A DNA stretch of 64,000 bases from Arcticibacter sp041902385 (lineage in GTDB: Bacteria > Bacteroidota > Bacteroidia > Sphingobacteriales > Sphingobacteriaceae), in contig NZ_CP169244.1 of assembly GCF_041902385.1 (NCBI RefSeq), forward strand, positions 1,798,001 through 1,862,000, in the 5' to 3' direction. This document shows positions 23,928 through 33,310 of this stretch, piece after piece. Within the stretch, counting starts at the first letter, position 1. Each line of letters opens with the position of its first letter. Both the position numbers and the translations under genes were made by a program. The notes beneath the pieces were generated by a model. The model was given only the letters and a program-made list of their open reading frames with translations, was not told where the DNA came from and did not search any database.

Positions 23928-25856
23928 ATGGAAGTAAAGGCGGGAGAACTATTAGAAAGTATACATTACCCATCTGACCTTAAGAAGCTTGGCGAAGCAG
24001 ACCTTGAAAGGGTGTGCAAGGAGCTTCGTCAGTATATTATAGATGTAGTTTCTGTAAACGGCGGGCATTTTGGTGCAAGTCTTGGGGTAGTAGAGCTCTC
24101 GGTGGCTTTACATTATGTTCTGAATACTCCCTATGATCAGTTAGTCTGGGATGTGGGCCATCAGGCCTACGGGCACAAGATATTGACCGGCCGGCGGACG
24201 GTTTTCCACACGAACAGAATATATAAAGGCATCAGCGGTTTTCCGAAGCGCTCGGAGAGCGAGTATGATACTTTTGGAGTAGGGCACTCGTCCACTTCTA
24301 TTTCTGCAGCACTCGGCATGGCTGTGGCTTCTCAGCGAAAAGGAGAGACCGACAGGCAACACGTGGCAGTGATCGGAGATGGGGCAATGACGGCTGGTAT
24401 GGCGTTTGAGGCTCTTAACCATGGAGGGATCGAGAATAGTAACCTTCTGGTGATACTCAATGATAACTGCATGTCAATCGACCCAAATGTAGGGGCGCTG
24501 AAAGAATACCTCACTACGATCACCACTTCACGGTCCTATAACCGCTTTCGTGATGATATGGGCTATGTGTTATCAAAGCTTTCAGAACTCGGCCCCAATG
24601 CTCTTCAAATGGCAAAGAAGATTGAGAAGAGCATCAAAGGCACTTTGTTGAAGGAAAGTAATCTGTTTGAGGCGCTTAATTTTCGCTACTTCGGGCCTAT
24701 TGACGGACACGATGTGAAGCAGCTGGTCAAGGTGCTGAAAGACCTGAAGAACATTCCCGGTCCCAAGCTTCTTCATTGTGTAACCGTAAAAGGTAAGGGT
24801 TTCGCACTAGCCGAAAAGGATCAGACCAAATGGCATGCTCCGGGTCTTTTTGATAAGATAACAGGAGAGATTAAGAAAACGGTTAGTGAGCAGCCTGTTC
24901 CTCCGAAATATCAGGACGTTTTTGGTCACACTATTGTTGAGCTTGCTAGCATGAATCCTAAGATAATGGGAATCACGCCGGCCATGCCTAGCGGGTGTTC
25001 TCTTAACATCATGATGAAGGCTATGCCCGACCGTGCTTTCGACGTTGGTATTGCAGAGCAGCATGCTGTGACTTTCTCTGCGGGACTTGCTACTCAGGGC
25101 ATGGTGCCGTTTTGTAATATTTATTCCAGCTTTATGCAGCGGGCCTACGACCAGGTGATCCATGACGTGGCTATCCAGAACCTGAATGTGGTGTTTTGTC
25201 TGGACCGGGCAGGACTTGCAGGTGCTGACGGTTCCACGCACCACGGCGCCTACGATCTGGCCTATATGCGCTGTATTCCTAATATGACTGTGTCTGCCCC
25301 TATGAATGAAGAAGAGTTGCGGAACCTGATGTACACTGCACAGCAGGACGATATGGGACCTTTTTCAATTCGCTACCCGAGGGGTTCAGGCGTGATGGCC
25401 GACTGGCAGCGCCCGATGAGAGCTATCCCCGTAGGGAAGGGTCGTAAGATCTGCGATGGAGAAGATGTGGCCATTTTAAGCATAGGCCATATTGGAAATG
25501 AAGTGCTGAAAGCCTGCTATGAGCTCGGTCCTGAAGGTATACATCCTGCTCATTTCGACATGCGCTTCGTTAAGCCGATTGATGAAGAGCTTTTGCATGA
25601 AGTGTTCAGCAAATTCAGGAAAGTCATTACCGTGGAAGACGGCTGTGTCATGGGAGGGATGGGGAGTGCCGTCATTGAATTTATGGCTGATCATGGCTAT
25701 GCTGCCAAAATCATAAGGCTCGGAATTCCGGACCGGTTGATTGAACACGGGGAACAGCCCGAACTTTGGGCAGAATGCGGATACGATGCTTTTTCTATTG
25801 CAGAAGCGGTGAAAAAAATCACAGTTAGCAGGCCTACAAGAAGTCTCGCTTCCTGA
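23928..25856 (+). CDS. dxs: 1-deoxy-D-xylulose-5-phosphate synthase
   Basis: A 642-residue thiamine-diphosphate enzyme that makes DXP from pyruvate and glyceraldehyde-3-phosphate, the first step of the MEP isoprenoid pathway. Visible landmarks: GHFGASLGVVELSVALHYV near residues 45-65, the ThDP motif GDGAMTAGMAFEALNHGG with NDN later, and the catalytic Glu in DVGIAEQHAVTFSAGLA. ATG 23928 (MEVKAGELLE) was chosen over an upstream ATG at 23856, whose extra 24 residues do not fit the family. greA follows, after its own promoter. Confidence 0.96.
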   Translation: MEVKAGELLESIHYPSDLKKLGEADLERVCKELRQYIIDVVSVNGGHFGASLGVVELSVALHYVLNTPYDQLVWDVGHQAYGHKILTGRRTVFHTNRIYKGISGFPKRSESEYDTFGVGHSSTSISAALGMAVASQRKGETDRQHVAVIGDGAMTAGMAFEALNHGGIENSNLLVILNDNCMSIDPNVGALKEYLTTITTSRSYNRFRDDMGYVLSKLSELGPNALQMAKKIEKSIKGTLLKESNLFEALNFRYFGPIDGHDVKQLVKVLKDLKNIPGPKLLHCVTVKGKGFALAEKDQTKWHAPGLFDKITGEIKKTVSEQPVPPKYQDVFGHTIVELASMNPKIMGITPAMPSGCSLNIMMKAMPDRAFDVGIAEQHAVTFSAGLATQGMVPFCNIYSSFMQRAYDQVIHDVAIQNLNVVFCLDRAGLAGADGSTHHGAYDLAYMRCIPNMTVSAPMNEEELRNLMYTAQQDDMGPFSIRYPRGSGVMADWQRPMRAIPVGKGRKICDGEDVAILSIGHIGNEVLKACYELGPEGIHPAHFDMRFVKPIDEELLHEVFSKFRKVITVEDGCVMGGMGSAVIEFMADHGYAAKIIRLGIPDRLIEHGEQPELWAECGYDAFSIAEAVKKITVSRPTRSLAS

Positions 25857-25930
25857 ATAAGCGCTATACCTGAACCTGCAAACATTTAGGCGATCGGAGC
25901 TGTTTTTCTATCCCCGGCGCGGAGAAAAAA

Positions 25931-25962
25931 TTTGTTTTTTTAATACGGTACGTATATCTTCG
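25931..25962 (+). promoter_or_regulatory. Probable greA promoter
   Basis: TTTG (25931-25934), a 20-base spacer and TATCTTCG (25955-25962), one mismatch from TAnnTTTG. A predicted transcript would begin near 25968-25972. Confidence 0.5.
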
Positions 25963-25972
25963 TAGCACTGGG

Positions 25973-26019
25973 ACAAGACTATATCGCATATGCAGGTGTA
26001 GTCTTGTTTGTTTTTTATG
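25973..26019 (+). terminator. Terminator-like hairpin in the greA leader
   Basis: ACAAGACTA (25973-25981) pairs perfectly with TAGTCTTGT (25999-26007) and is followed by TTGTTTTTTATG. It lies just after the predicted start site and before greA, so it may terminate a short leader transcript or act as an attenuator. Confidence 0.6.
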
Positions 26020-26044
26020 GAGGTCCATTAAATATAATTGAGAT

Positions 26045-26518
26045 ATGGCAGAGATAATATATTATACGAAAGAAGGATTGGAGAAACTGAAGGAAGAACT
26101 TCATTTTCTGAAGACAGAAGGGCGGGCGCAAATAGCAAAGGCAATAGCTGAGGCACGCGATAAGGGAGATCTTTCCGAGAATGCGGAGTACGACGCTGCT
26201 AAAGAGGCACAGGGACATCATGAAGCAAAAATTGCCAAGCTGGAGACTACGCTTGCTCATGCCCGTTTAATCGACGAGTCGAAGCTTGACTCCTCAAAGG
26301 TGCTGGCTCTTTCCATTGTCAAGATCCGGAATACGAAGAACGGTGCAACCATGACCTATCAGCTCGTCTCTGAGTCTGAAGCTGATCTAAAGTCAGGAAA
26401 GATATCTGTAAAATCGCCTATCGCTCAGGGTCTTCTGGGTAAGTCTGTTGGAGATAAAGCAGAAATAGCGGTTCCTGCAGGAAAAATGGAGTTTGAAGTG
26501 CTCGAAATCTCAAGATAA
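26045..26518 (+). CDS. greA: Transcription elongation factor GreA
   Basis: A 157-residue GreA. The N-terminal coiled coil (YYTKEGLEKLKEELHFLKTEGR) ends in the acidic tip loop EARDKGDLSENAEYDAAKEAQ. Tip residues Asp and Glu stimulate transcript cleavage by backtracked RNA polymerase. The C-terminal FKBP-like domain follows (SPIAQGLLGKSVGDKAEI). It is followed 5 bases later by the HIT gene, giving a greA-HIT operon. The hairpin in its leader is noted separately. Confidence 0.97.
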   Translation: MAEIIYYTKEGLEKLKEELHFLKTEGRAQIAKAIAEARDKGDLSENAEYDAAKEAQGHHEAKIAKLETTLAHARLIDESKLDSSKVLALSIVKIRNTKNGATMTYQLVSESEADLKSGKISVKSPIAQGLLGKSVGDKAEIAVPAGKMEFEVLEISR

Positions 26519-26523
26519 TAAAA

Positions 26524-26916
26524 ATGGCTTCTATCTTTTCTAAAATCGTAAATGGAGATATTCCCGCCCACAAGGTAGCGGAGGACGAACGGTTTCTGGC
26601 CTTCCTTGACATCAACCCGCTGGTTGAGGGGCATGTCCTTGTAATTCCCAAAAAGGAGGTTGACTATATTTTCGATCTGGATGATGACACCTTCAGCGGG
26701 CTCCATACTTTTTCTAAGAAAGTGGCGGTGGCGATTCGAAAGGTTATTCCCTGTGAACGGGTTGGCGTTGCCGTGATCGGTCTTGAGATTCCGCACGCAC
26801 ACATTCACCTTGTGCCAATGAACAATATGAATGATATCAATTTCTCGAAAGAGAAGCTGAAGCCTTCGCAAGAAGAACTGCGTGCTGTAGCAGAAAAAAT
26901 AAGTGCAGCTTTCTAA
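26524..26916 (+). CDS. HIT family protein (histidine triad nucleotide hydrolase)
   Basis: A 130-residue HIT protein. The histidine triad is HAHIHLVP (His91, His93, His95), with the N-terminal SIFSKIVNGDIPAHKVAEDE and the LVEGHVLVIPKKE segment typical of Hint-like members. It hydrolyses nucleoside phosphoramidates or dinucleoside polyphosphates in the cytoplasm. The exact substrate is not known. It shares a transcript with greA and ends before a strong terminator. A greA-HIT pairing is common in Bacteroidota. Confidence 0.93.
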   Translation: MASIFSKIVNGDIPAHKVAEDERFLAFLDINPLVEGHVLVIPKKEVDYIFDLDDDTFSGLHTFSKKVAVAIRKVIPCERVGVAVIGLEIPHAHIHLVPMNNMNDINFSKEKLKPSQEELRAVAEKISAAF

Positions 26917-26922
26917 ATTGCA

Positions 26923-26949
26923 GGCTATCTCACGATAGCCTTTTTTGTT
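26923..26949 (+). terminator. Intrinsic terminator of greA-HIT
   Basis: GGCTATC (26923-26929), loop TCAC, GATAGCC (26934-26940), then TTTTTTGTT. Confidence 0.85.
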
Positions 26950-26975
26950 GTGCCCTAACGCCCTGAACCGCTCAA

Positions 26976-27545
26976 TTACCTCTTAAGTTTCCTGGGATTA
27001 TCCTTTACAAATGCCTCCCATCCAGAGTATGTCTTTGTGTTTCCGTTATTGCTGACCCTCTGAAAAGAGTGACACACAGCTACTGCCAGACCATCGGTAG
27101 CGTCGAGGAACTGAGGCGTCTCCGTGAAGTTTAGGAGCGACTGCAGCATGGCAGCTACCTGTTCTTTTGTTGCATTTCCGTTTCCGGTGATCGATTGTTT
27201 TATCTTGCGGGGTGAGTATTCAAAAATAGGCATATTTCTGGATAAGGCGGCAGCCATGGCTACACCCTGAGCTCTTCCAAGCTTCAGCATAACCTGGATA
27301 TTCTTTCCGTAAAACGGAGCTTCGATTGCCAGACAGTCGGGCTGATATTGATCAATCAGCGCTGTCGTCTTTTCAAAGATCCTCTTCAGTTTTAGTGGAT
27401 GATCATCCAGGTGATCCATTTTTACAACTCCGAGAGTAATCAGTGAAATCTTGCTTTTTACCTCACTCACCAGGCCATATCCCATCACTGCGGTTCCGGG
27501 ATCTATTCCCAGGATTATGCGTTCTTTCGACTGTTCCCTTAGCAT
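26976..27545 (-). CDS. ruvC: Holliday junction resolvase RuvC
   Basis: A 189-residue endonuclease that resolves Holliday junctions with RuvAB. The four acidic metal ligands are Asp15 (LGIDPGT), Glu75 (AIEAPFYGKN), Asp148 and Asp151 (FLDATDGLAVA). ATG 27545 (MLREQSKERI) was chosen; the upstream extension to 27614 is not family-like. It follows the YidE-type transporter on the minus strand. Intact. Confidence 0.96.
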   Translation of the reverse strand: MLREQSKERIILGIDPGTAVMGYGLVSEVKSKISLITLGVVKMDHLDDHPLKLKRIFEKTTALIDQYQPDCLAIEAPFYGKNIQVMLKLGRAQGVAMAAALSRNMPIFEYSPRKIKQSITGNGNATKEQVAAMLQSLLNFTETPQFLDATDGLAVAVCHSFQRVSNNGNTKTYSGWEAFVKDNPRKLKR

Positions 27546-27642
27546 CTGCAGGCAATAATACGGCTTTTTTTCTGCCCGCCGTATTATTGGCGTTGATCTT
27601 AGCGGCGGAAGCAAGGGGTGTGTCCCTCCATACAGCGAAGGG

Positions 27643-29313
27643 CTACATAAACACCAGGATCATCATCTGAGCCATGAGTATGCGCAGGATCATTGTCAGG
27701 GGATATACAGTAGCATAGGTGATAGCGGGAGCGTCTGATCCTGCTGAATGCGTGGCAAAAGCGAGTGCGGGAGGGTCTGTGGACGCCCCTGAAAGAAGTC
27801 CGCATATTTCAAAGTAACTGCATTTGAAAAGGACTTTTGCCAGAAATCCGACGATCAGCAGAGGTGAAAGGGTGATGATCATGCCGTACAGCATCCAGGT
27901 AAGTCCGTCGCCGCTCACCAGGATCTCGACAAAGTGTTCGCCGCTCGATAATCCTACGCTGGCCAGAAATAGAACAATGCCGATTTCACGGAGCATCAGG
28001 TTGGCTCCCTGCGTAACATAAGGCGTTAAATACAGCTTGGGACCGAAGCGGCTCATGAGGATGGCAACGATTAACGGGCCGCCTGCAAGTCCTATTTTGA
28101 CTGGTGCCGGAATACCGGGCACTACAAAGGGAATGCTGCCAAACAACACGCCCAAAACGATGCCGAAGAAGATAGGCGCCAGGTTGGGGTGATCCAGGCG
28201 TTTTAATGAGTTGCCTAGAACTTTTGCAAACAGGGTAACCGCCTCTTCACGACCTACAACCGTTACAATATCGCCTATCTGGAATACGGTATCGGTGGTG
28301 GCCACGAACTCAATCCCGGCCCTGCTTACACGGGTGATCGTGAAATCCTGACTGTTGATAAAACGCTGTTCGCCGATTGTTTTGTGCGTCACTTCGTCTT
28401 TGGTGACCACGATCCGCCTTGAAATGATATTACTTTTTATCTTTATAAGGTCCACTTCGCTCTCTTTGCCAACCAGGATTTTCAGTTTCTCGAAGTCCTC
28501 CTTGGGCGCAACGGCTAGTATAATGTCGTTTTCGTGCAGGATCGTTTCAGAATCAGGCGTCGTGATTTCGCCGTCGTGATAAATCCTTGAAATTACAAGC
28601 TTCGTGTTTATAATCGATTTGATGATGCGGAGGGGCTGGTTGAATAACTTCGGGTTCTCAACCTCCAGGTTAATTGTAGAAGGGGCGGGTACGTCTTTCA
28701 GCAGTCGTTCCTTATGCAATGCTTTTTCAGCCAGGAGATCTACTTTGAAGGCGTATCGGAAGAAAATAAGCGATAAAATTATGCCGATTACTCCGAAAGG
28801 ATAGGCTACCGCGTAGCCGAGCCCGAGATTGGGGATGGCAAGATCGATGCCTGAAGCTTTGAGGTCTGCAAGGGCCTGTTGGGCTGCTCCTAGCCCGGGA
28901 GTGTTCGTTACTGCTCCCGACATGATTCCAGCCATCACAGCAATGGGTGTTCCTGTGGCATAGTGGATGGCAACGGTTACTATTGCTCCTGTCAATACCA
29001 CAGCCGCCGCCAGAAGATTGAGAGATAAACCTTGTTTCTTCAGCGAAGACAGGAAGCCCGGACCTACCTGCAACCCGATACTGTATACGAAAAGGATAAG
29101 GCCAAATTCCCTGGCGAAGTGTTCTACCTCCTTATTGATCAGCAGATGAAAATGGGAGGCAATAATTCCTACAAATAGTACCCAGGTAATGCCAAGGGAA
29201 ATATTGAGGATTTTAACTTTTCCAAGTGTAACGCCTATGGCAATTACAAGGCCGTAGATCAGAACCGCATGTGCTACGGAGTCTTTGGTAAATAAATCGG
29301 AAAGCCATTCCAT
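27643..29313 (-). CDS. YidE/AspT-type putative transporter with two TrkA-C domains
   Basis: A 556-residue inner membrane protein. Two homologous membrane halves, each with about five to six helices, flank a central soluble region of about residues 205-370 with two RCK/TrkA-C-like domains (NTKLVISRIYHDGEI... and ITRVSRAGIEFVATTDTVFQIGDIVTVVGR). This is the layout of the aspartate:alanine exchanger (AspT) and YidE/YbjL families. Characterised AspT swaps aspartate for alanine. The substrate here is not known. It lies upstream of ruvC on the same strand. Length is normal. Confidence 0.85.
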   Translation of the reverse strand: MEWLSDLFTKDSVAHAVLIYGLVIAIGVTLGKVKILNISLGITWVLFVGIIASHFHLLINKEVEHFAREFGLILFVYSIGLQVGPGFLSSLKKQGLSLNLLAAAVVLTGAIVTVAIHYATGTPIAVMAGIMSGAVTNTPGLGAAQQALADLKASGIDLAIPNLGLGYAVAYPFGVIGIILSLIFFRYAFKVDLLAEKALHKERLLKDVPAPSTINLEVENPKLFNQPLRIIKSIINTKLVISRIYHDGEITTPDSETILHENDIILAVAPKEDFEKLKILVGKESEVDLIKIKSNIISRRIVVTKDEVTHKTIGEQRFINSQDFTITRVSRAGIEFVATTDTVFQIGDIVTVVGREEAVTLFAKVLGNSLKRLDHPNLAPIFFGIVLGVLFGSIPFVVPGIPAPVKIGLAGGPLIVAILMSRFGPKLYLTPYVTQGANLMLREIGIVLFLASVGLSSGEHFVEILVSGDGLTWMLYGMIITLSPLLIVGFLAKVLFKCSYFEICGLLSGASTDPPALAFATHSAGSDAPAITYATVYPLTMILRILMAQMMILVFM

Positions 29314-29709
29314 GATTAGTAATTCTAATTAGCGTAAAAGAGGGTGTTGTGACTGTAATGTAGTTAGCTATGCGCAGTATTCCGGTATAAGTCGCTTAGG
29401 GAATAACCGGACAGGTAATTGGTCCTTTAAGTCATGGTTAGCCAGTTTTAATGAAGTTCCTTTTTAAAACTCGTGCTTTCTTTCAGTAACAGCAGAGCAT
29501 CCCTGCTCATAAACGGCTTTCCTGAAAGTGCCTTTTTTCTTCGAGTGCCAAGAAGAACGTCAGGCGTAAATGTTATAAATAACGAAGCGTTTGCAAATGA
29601 TCCTCGTCAGTTATTTGAATGATTTTCGATTGTTTTTGTTCCCTTCATCTAGAAGTGAAAGGCGAAAAGTCTTGCACTCCTCTTCAGCTTTCACGCCTTT
29701 TCCGTAAAA
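29314..29709. other. Non-coding stretch between divergent transporter and membrane-protein genes
   Basis: No gene is supported. A weak hairpin AAAGGCG/CGCCTTT (29658-29664 and 29694-29700) is the only structure seen. Confidence 0.5.
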
Positions 29710-30707
29710 TTGCATCCAAAGAGAAAAAAGCGATTGAATCGAAAAGATAAAAAGACAGTAAGTATTCTGGTAAAAGTGGCTGTGCTGATCTTAGCCACCA
29801 GCTTTATCGCTTATAAACTGCATAATAACCAAAACCTTCACAATTTTAAGCTATTAATCAGAGATCTTTCTCCGGTAAGGGTATACAGTGTGCTGGGCAT
29901 TATTTTTCTCTTAATGCTGGTCAACTGGATTCTCGAAGCTATGAAGTGGAAATTTCTGGTAAAGAGGATTGAAACAATTAGCCTCTGGAAGGCAGTAGAA
30001 TCGGTGTTCTGCGGCCTGACGTGGGCCATTTTTACTCCTAATCGGATCGGTGAGTACGGAGGCCGCGTTTTTTTCTTTCGCCCCGAAAGCGCGTTTTTGG
30101 TGCGATTGCCATGGGTGTTGGAGCCGTGGGGCAAATGGTGATCACAAATGTACTGGGCGCCTTTGCTATCTTTTGGTTTGTCTGGCGGTTTTTGCATCCG
30201 GCTCCCTGGCTTACCATTGTTGTTTTTCTTTCTGCTGCGTTGTATAGTTCTCTCTTTCTTTTGTTCTATTTCAGCATAAAACGGCTCACTACGCTTATCA
30301 ACAAAGTCAGGTTCCTTACCAAGTTTAGACGCTTCTTTATGATCCTTGCTCAATACAGAAGAAAGCATCTGATAATCATCTTTAATTTTTGCTTAGCCCG
30401 TTTTATTGTTTTTACTTCGCAATATTATTTGATTATTAATATGCTGATTCCGTCTCTGCCGGTATTCGCAATGATCATGATGATATTTATTCTCTTTTTT
30501 ATTCAGTCAGCCCTGCCTTCTCTCGACCTGCTGGATGTAGGAGTGAGGACTATGACTGCGACTTACTTCTTTAGTTTTATAACCTCACAGGAAGTAGCTG
30601 TGATGGCCGCAACCGCTTGTATCTGGTTTGTTAACCTGATCGTGCCTGCCATTCTCGGTTCTGCCTTCGTTTTTAAATTGAATTTCTTTGGCACTAATCG
30701 TAATTAA
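29710..30707 (+). CDS. LPG-synthase-like (flippase-like) integral membrane protein, frameshifted
   Basis: Two frames (29710-30141 and 30111-30707) join into one membrane protein of about 332 residues with six to eight helices, of the lysylphosphatidylglycerol synthase transmembrane-region (flippase-like) family. The conserved TPNRIGEYGGRVFFL (Gly-Glu-Tyr-Gly-Gly-Arg) spans the break. The break is at a run of seven T (30068-30074). Eight give RVFFLSPRKRVFGAIAMG, the expected continuation. Start is TTG 29710, since no ATG lies nearby; it is the least sure part. The GT2 gene follows with a 20-base overlap, an arrangement typical of lipid/glycan assembly pairs. Probably intact in the living cell. 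Confidence 0.78.
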
Positions 30708-31821
30708 TCTTTTAACCGGCACCCTTACGTTTATCTATGTGACGGTAGTTTTGTTTTTCAGAAGGGGGTGGCTTCGTCTTCCCGTTTTTCGTTCTGCACC
30801 TGTCACGGGTCGCACCAAGGTCAGTGTGTTGATTGCAGCGAGGAATGAAGAAGAGAAAATTGCTTTTACCATCCGCGATGTTCTCGCTCAGACCTATCCC
30901 GCGGAACTGCTCGAACTGATCGTAGTGGATGACCATTCTACGGATAGTACCTCTCAGATCGTGCAGTCTTTTGCTGCCCAGGGTGTCATTCTTATCCGGC
31001 TTAATGAAAAGGAGAAGCTCAATTCCTATAAGAAGAAAGCAATCTCTGAAGCAATACGCGTTGCCTCAGGAGAACTGATCGTCACTACAGACGCTGATTG
31101 CAGGATGAATGAAGACTGGATTAAGACGATTGTTAGCTGTTACGAACAAAACGATTTGAAGATGCTTTCCTCTCCCGTTGTTTACCACGAGGAGAGCAGC
31201 TTCTTTGAAAGGTTGCAGACCCTGGAGTTCTTGTATCTCATTGGCTTGGGAGCCTCGTCCATTGGCAACAAAATTCCGTCTACCTGCAACGGGGCGAATC
31301 TGGCGTACCGTAAGGATGTGTTCGAGGAGTTGGGAGGTTTTAAAGGCATTGACGATCTGGCCTCGGGCGACGACGAGCTTTTTCTTCACAAAGTGGCGTC
31401 GCGTTACCCAGATGGCATTGGTTTCTGCAAGTCGTATCGGGCTGTCGTTTTTACCACTGCCAAGAGTACACTGAGAGAGTTTATCCGACAACGGAAGAGA
31501 TGGGCTTCGAAAAGTACACGTTATAAGAACAAGAGCATCGTTTTACTCGGAGTCCTGATCTGGTTGTTTAACTGCATGTTGCTGCTCACGATGGTAGCGG
31601 GCTTCTATGATCGCGCTGCCTGGCACACCTGCTTGCTTGCATTTGCATTCAAGTATCTGGCAGAGACCGCCTTTCTGGTGCCGGTTACCCGTTTTGCCAG
31701 GCGAAAAGAGTTAATCTGGTATCTGCCGCTCCTTACCGTTATTCATACCGTCTACATGATTTACATTGGTCTTGCAGGTAATTCAGGAAAGTATGTCTGG
31801 AAAGGACGCCTGGTGAGGTAA
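30688..31821 (+). CDS. Family 2 glycosyltransferase (membrane-bound)
   Basis: A 377-residue GT2 enzyme. It has an N-terminal helix (about 2-24), then the GT-A fold with VSVLIAARNEEEKI, the DDHSTDST nucleotide-sugar motif (81-88) and the DxD Asp135-Ala-Asp137 (TTDADCRM). The late RQRKRW motif resembles the QxxRW of processive transferases. Two or three C-terminal helices follow. It probably adds a sugar to a lipid or polymer at the inner membrane; donor and acceptor are unknown. It starts at TTG inside the end of the membrane protein gene. Both may act in lipid-linked glycan making (inference). Confidence 0.88.
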   Translation: MALIVINLLTGTLTFIYVTVVLFFRRGWLRLPVFRSAPVTGRTKVSVLIAARNEEEKIAFTIRDVLAQTYPAELLELIVVDDHSTDSTSQIVQSFAAQGVILIRLNEKEKLNSYKKKAISEAIRVASGELIVTTDADCRMNEDWIKTIVSCYEQNDLKMLSSPVVYHEESSFFERLQTLEFLYLIGLGASSIGNKIPSTCNGANLAYRKDVFEELGGFKGIDDLASGDDELFLHKVASRYPDGIGFCKSYRAVVFTTAKSTLREFIRQRKRWASKSTRYKNKSIVLLGVLIWLFNCMLLLTMVAGFYDRAAWHTCLLAFAFKYLAETAFLVPVTRFARRKELIWYLPLLTVIHTVYMIYIGLAGNSGKYVWKGRLVR

Positions 31822-31855
31822 AACTCTTCACAAGTCTGCAAGTAGCTGTTTTACC
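31817..31855 (+). other. Inverted repeat at the end of the GT2 gene
   Basis: GGTAAAAC (31817-31824, containing the stop codon) and GTTTTACC (31848-31855) pair perfectly across 23 bases. No T run follows. It could be a weak or factor-dependent transcript end. Confidence 0.4.
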
Positions 31856-31950
31856 CTGTATTGTGCTGTTTCTCGTGTTGGACAACTAAGATGGATATTT
31901 TGTGTTGTAAATAGAATATTTACCTTATTTTTATCATCAGATACACGAAC

Positions 31951-33201
31951 TTGGAACTGGATAAAGATAAAACAGACATTGGGCCTTCTGAAAACGATCT
32001 CATACAACTTCTGCTAAAGAGGCAGTCGGAGTTGAATGCATTGCTTGAAGTGACTCTCGCCATCAACAAAAACAGCGCGGCGTCGGTGCTATACGCCATG
32101 CTGGAAGTGATTTTGCGTGTCAATTTGAAGGTAGGGAGAATGAGCTTGCTCATTCGGGAAGGCAGCCAGTTTACCTGTGCTGCTGGTTTTGGAGCGAGAG
32201 AGGAAACTCCGGAGGACTTTCAAAAGATCTGTGAGATCCTTCTGCCTTATAAAACAATAACTGCACTAAGTGGACACTCGGAAGAACTTCTAAATAAATA
32301 TGACTTCTTTGTCCCGGTAAGACATAAGAACAGTACTCTCGCATTTGTGTTGATCGGCGATTTTAATACCAAGCCCGAGGTGCTTAGTCACGAGCTTAAT
32401 TATATTCAAACGCTTATTAACATTATAGTAGTTGCCCTGGAGAATAAGAAATTGTTCTGGGAACGGGTGCAGAGGGAGCGCTTCCAGCGCGAAATAGAGC
32501 TGGCGGGTGAGGTTCAAAATATGCTGGTACCTCTCCGTCTGCCTAAAAGTGCCAATTTTGAGATAGCAGCTACCTATCTTCCCCACCAAAACATCGGGGG
32601 TGATTATTTTGACTTTATTCGCCTTAACGATAAAGAGTTTATTTGGTGTATCGGTGATGTGTCGGGAAAAGGAATGCCGGCCGCGCTGCTGATGGCCACG
32701 GTACAGGCCAGCCTTCGTGCGTGGACTTACGTGGAGAATGACCTTGAAAAGCTTGTTCGGAGACTAAACGAGGTGGTGACGCACAACACTAAAGGAGAGA
32801 GGTTTATTACATTATTTCTGGGTAAGTATAATGAAGAGACCCGCGAAATGGAGTACATTAATGCGGGGCACAATTCTCCTATCCTGATAGCGGATTGTCA
32901 ATCTACTTTTTTAAAGGAGGGGACGACGTTGCTGGGCCCGTTTGATGAGCTCCCTTTTGTGCGTCCGGGAAAACTGATCCTTCCCCCTGCAGCACTCATC
33001 TTTAATTATACAGACGGCCTGATCGAAAGCGATGACGAGGACGTTTTTATCTCTGAGGAGGAGCTTGTTGAGTACCTTACGACGCATTGTGCTTCTCATT
33101 CATCGCAGATTAATAAGGGCATCCTGACCGAGATTCAGACGAAGAACAATGCAAAGATGCACTCTGACGATATTACGCTATTTACTCTCAAAATTTATTA
33201 G
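31951..33201 (+). CDS. GAF-like sensor with PP2C/SpoIIE-type phosphatase
   Basis: A 416-residue cytoplasmic protein. A short N-terminal helix leads to a GAF-like domain (about 20-160), then a linker helix (ERVQRERFQREIELAGEVQNML), and a PP2C/SpoIIE phosphatase (about 190-416). The phosphatase motifs are NIGGDYFDFIRL, IGDVSGKGMPAALLM, INAGHNSPILI and FNYTDGLIES, with metal-binding Asp residues intact. Such RsbU-like proteins remove phosphate from anti-anti-sigma factors. No STAS or RsbW partner is adjacent, so the pathway here is unknown. Start is TTG 31951. Confidence 0.9.
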   Translation: MELDKDKTDIGPSENDLIQLLLKRQSELNALLEVTLAINKNSAASVLYAMLEVILRVNLKVGRMSLLIREGSQFTCAAGFGAREETPEDFQKICEILLPYKTITALSGHSEELLNKYDFFVPVRHKNSTLAFVLIGDFNTKPEVLSHELNYIQTLINIIVVALENKKLFWERVQRERFQREIELAGEVQNMLVPLRLPKSANFEIAATYLPHQNIGGDYFDFIRLNDKEFIWCIGDVSGKGMPAALLMATVQASLRAWTYVENDLEKLVRRLNEVVTHNTKGERFITLFLGKYNEETREMEYINAGHNSPILIADCQSTFLKEGTTLLGPFDELPFVRPGKLILPPAALIFNYTDGLIESDDEDVFISEEELVEYLTTHCASHSSQINKGILTEIQTKNNAKMHSDDITLFTLKIY

Positions 33202-33282
33202 CACAACAGGCCCATCCTTCCAAAGGTTTATCCAGTCCATGCGAAATTTATAATCGGCGTCTAAGCATGCCATAAAATGTCT

Positions 33283-33290
33283 TACTTTTG
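33283..33290 (+). promoter_or_regulatory. Promoter -7 element of rnhB
   Basis: TACTTTTG matches TAnnTTTG, 20 bases before the ATG at 33311. No -33 TTTG is seen. Confidence 0.45.
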
Positions 33291-33310
33291 GGGCGGAGAC
33301 CGATTGTGTG

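Noticed and set aside
29658..29700. Terminator before the LPG-synthase-like gene
   Set aside because: Only a 7-bp stem with a 29-base loop and no clear T run.
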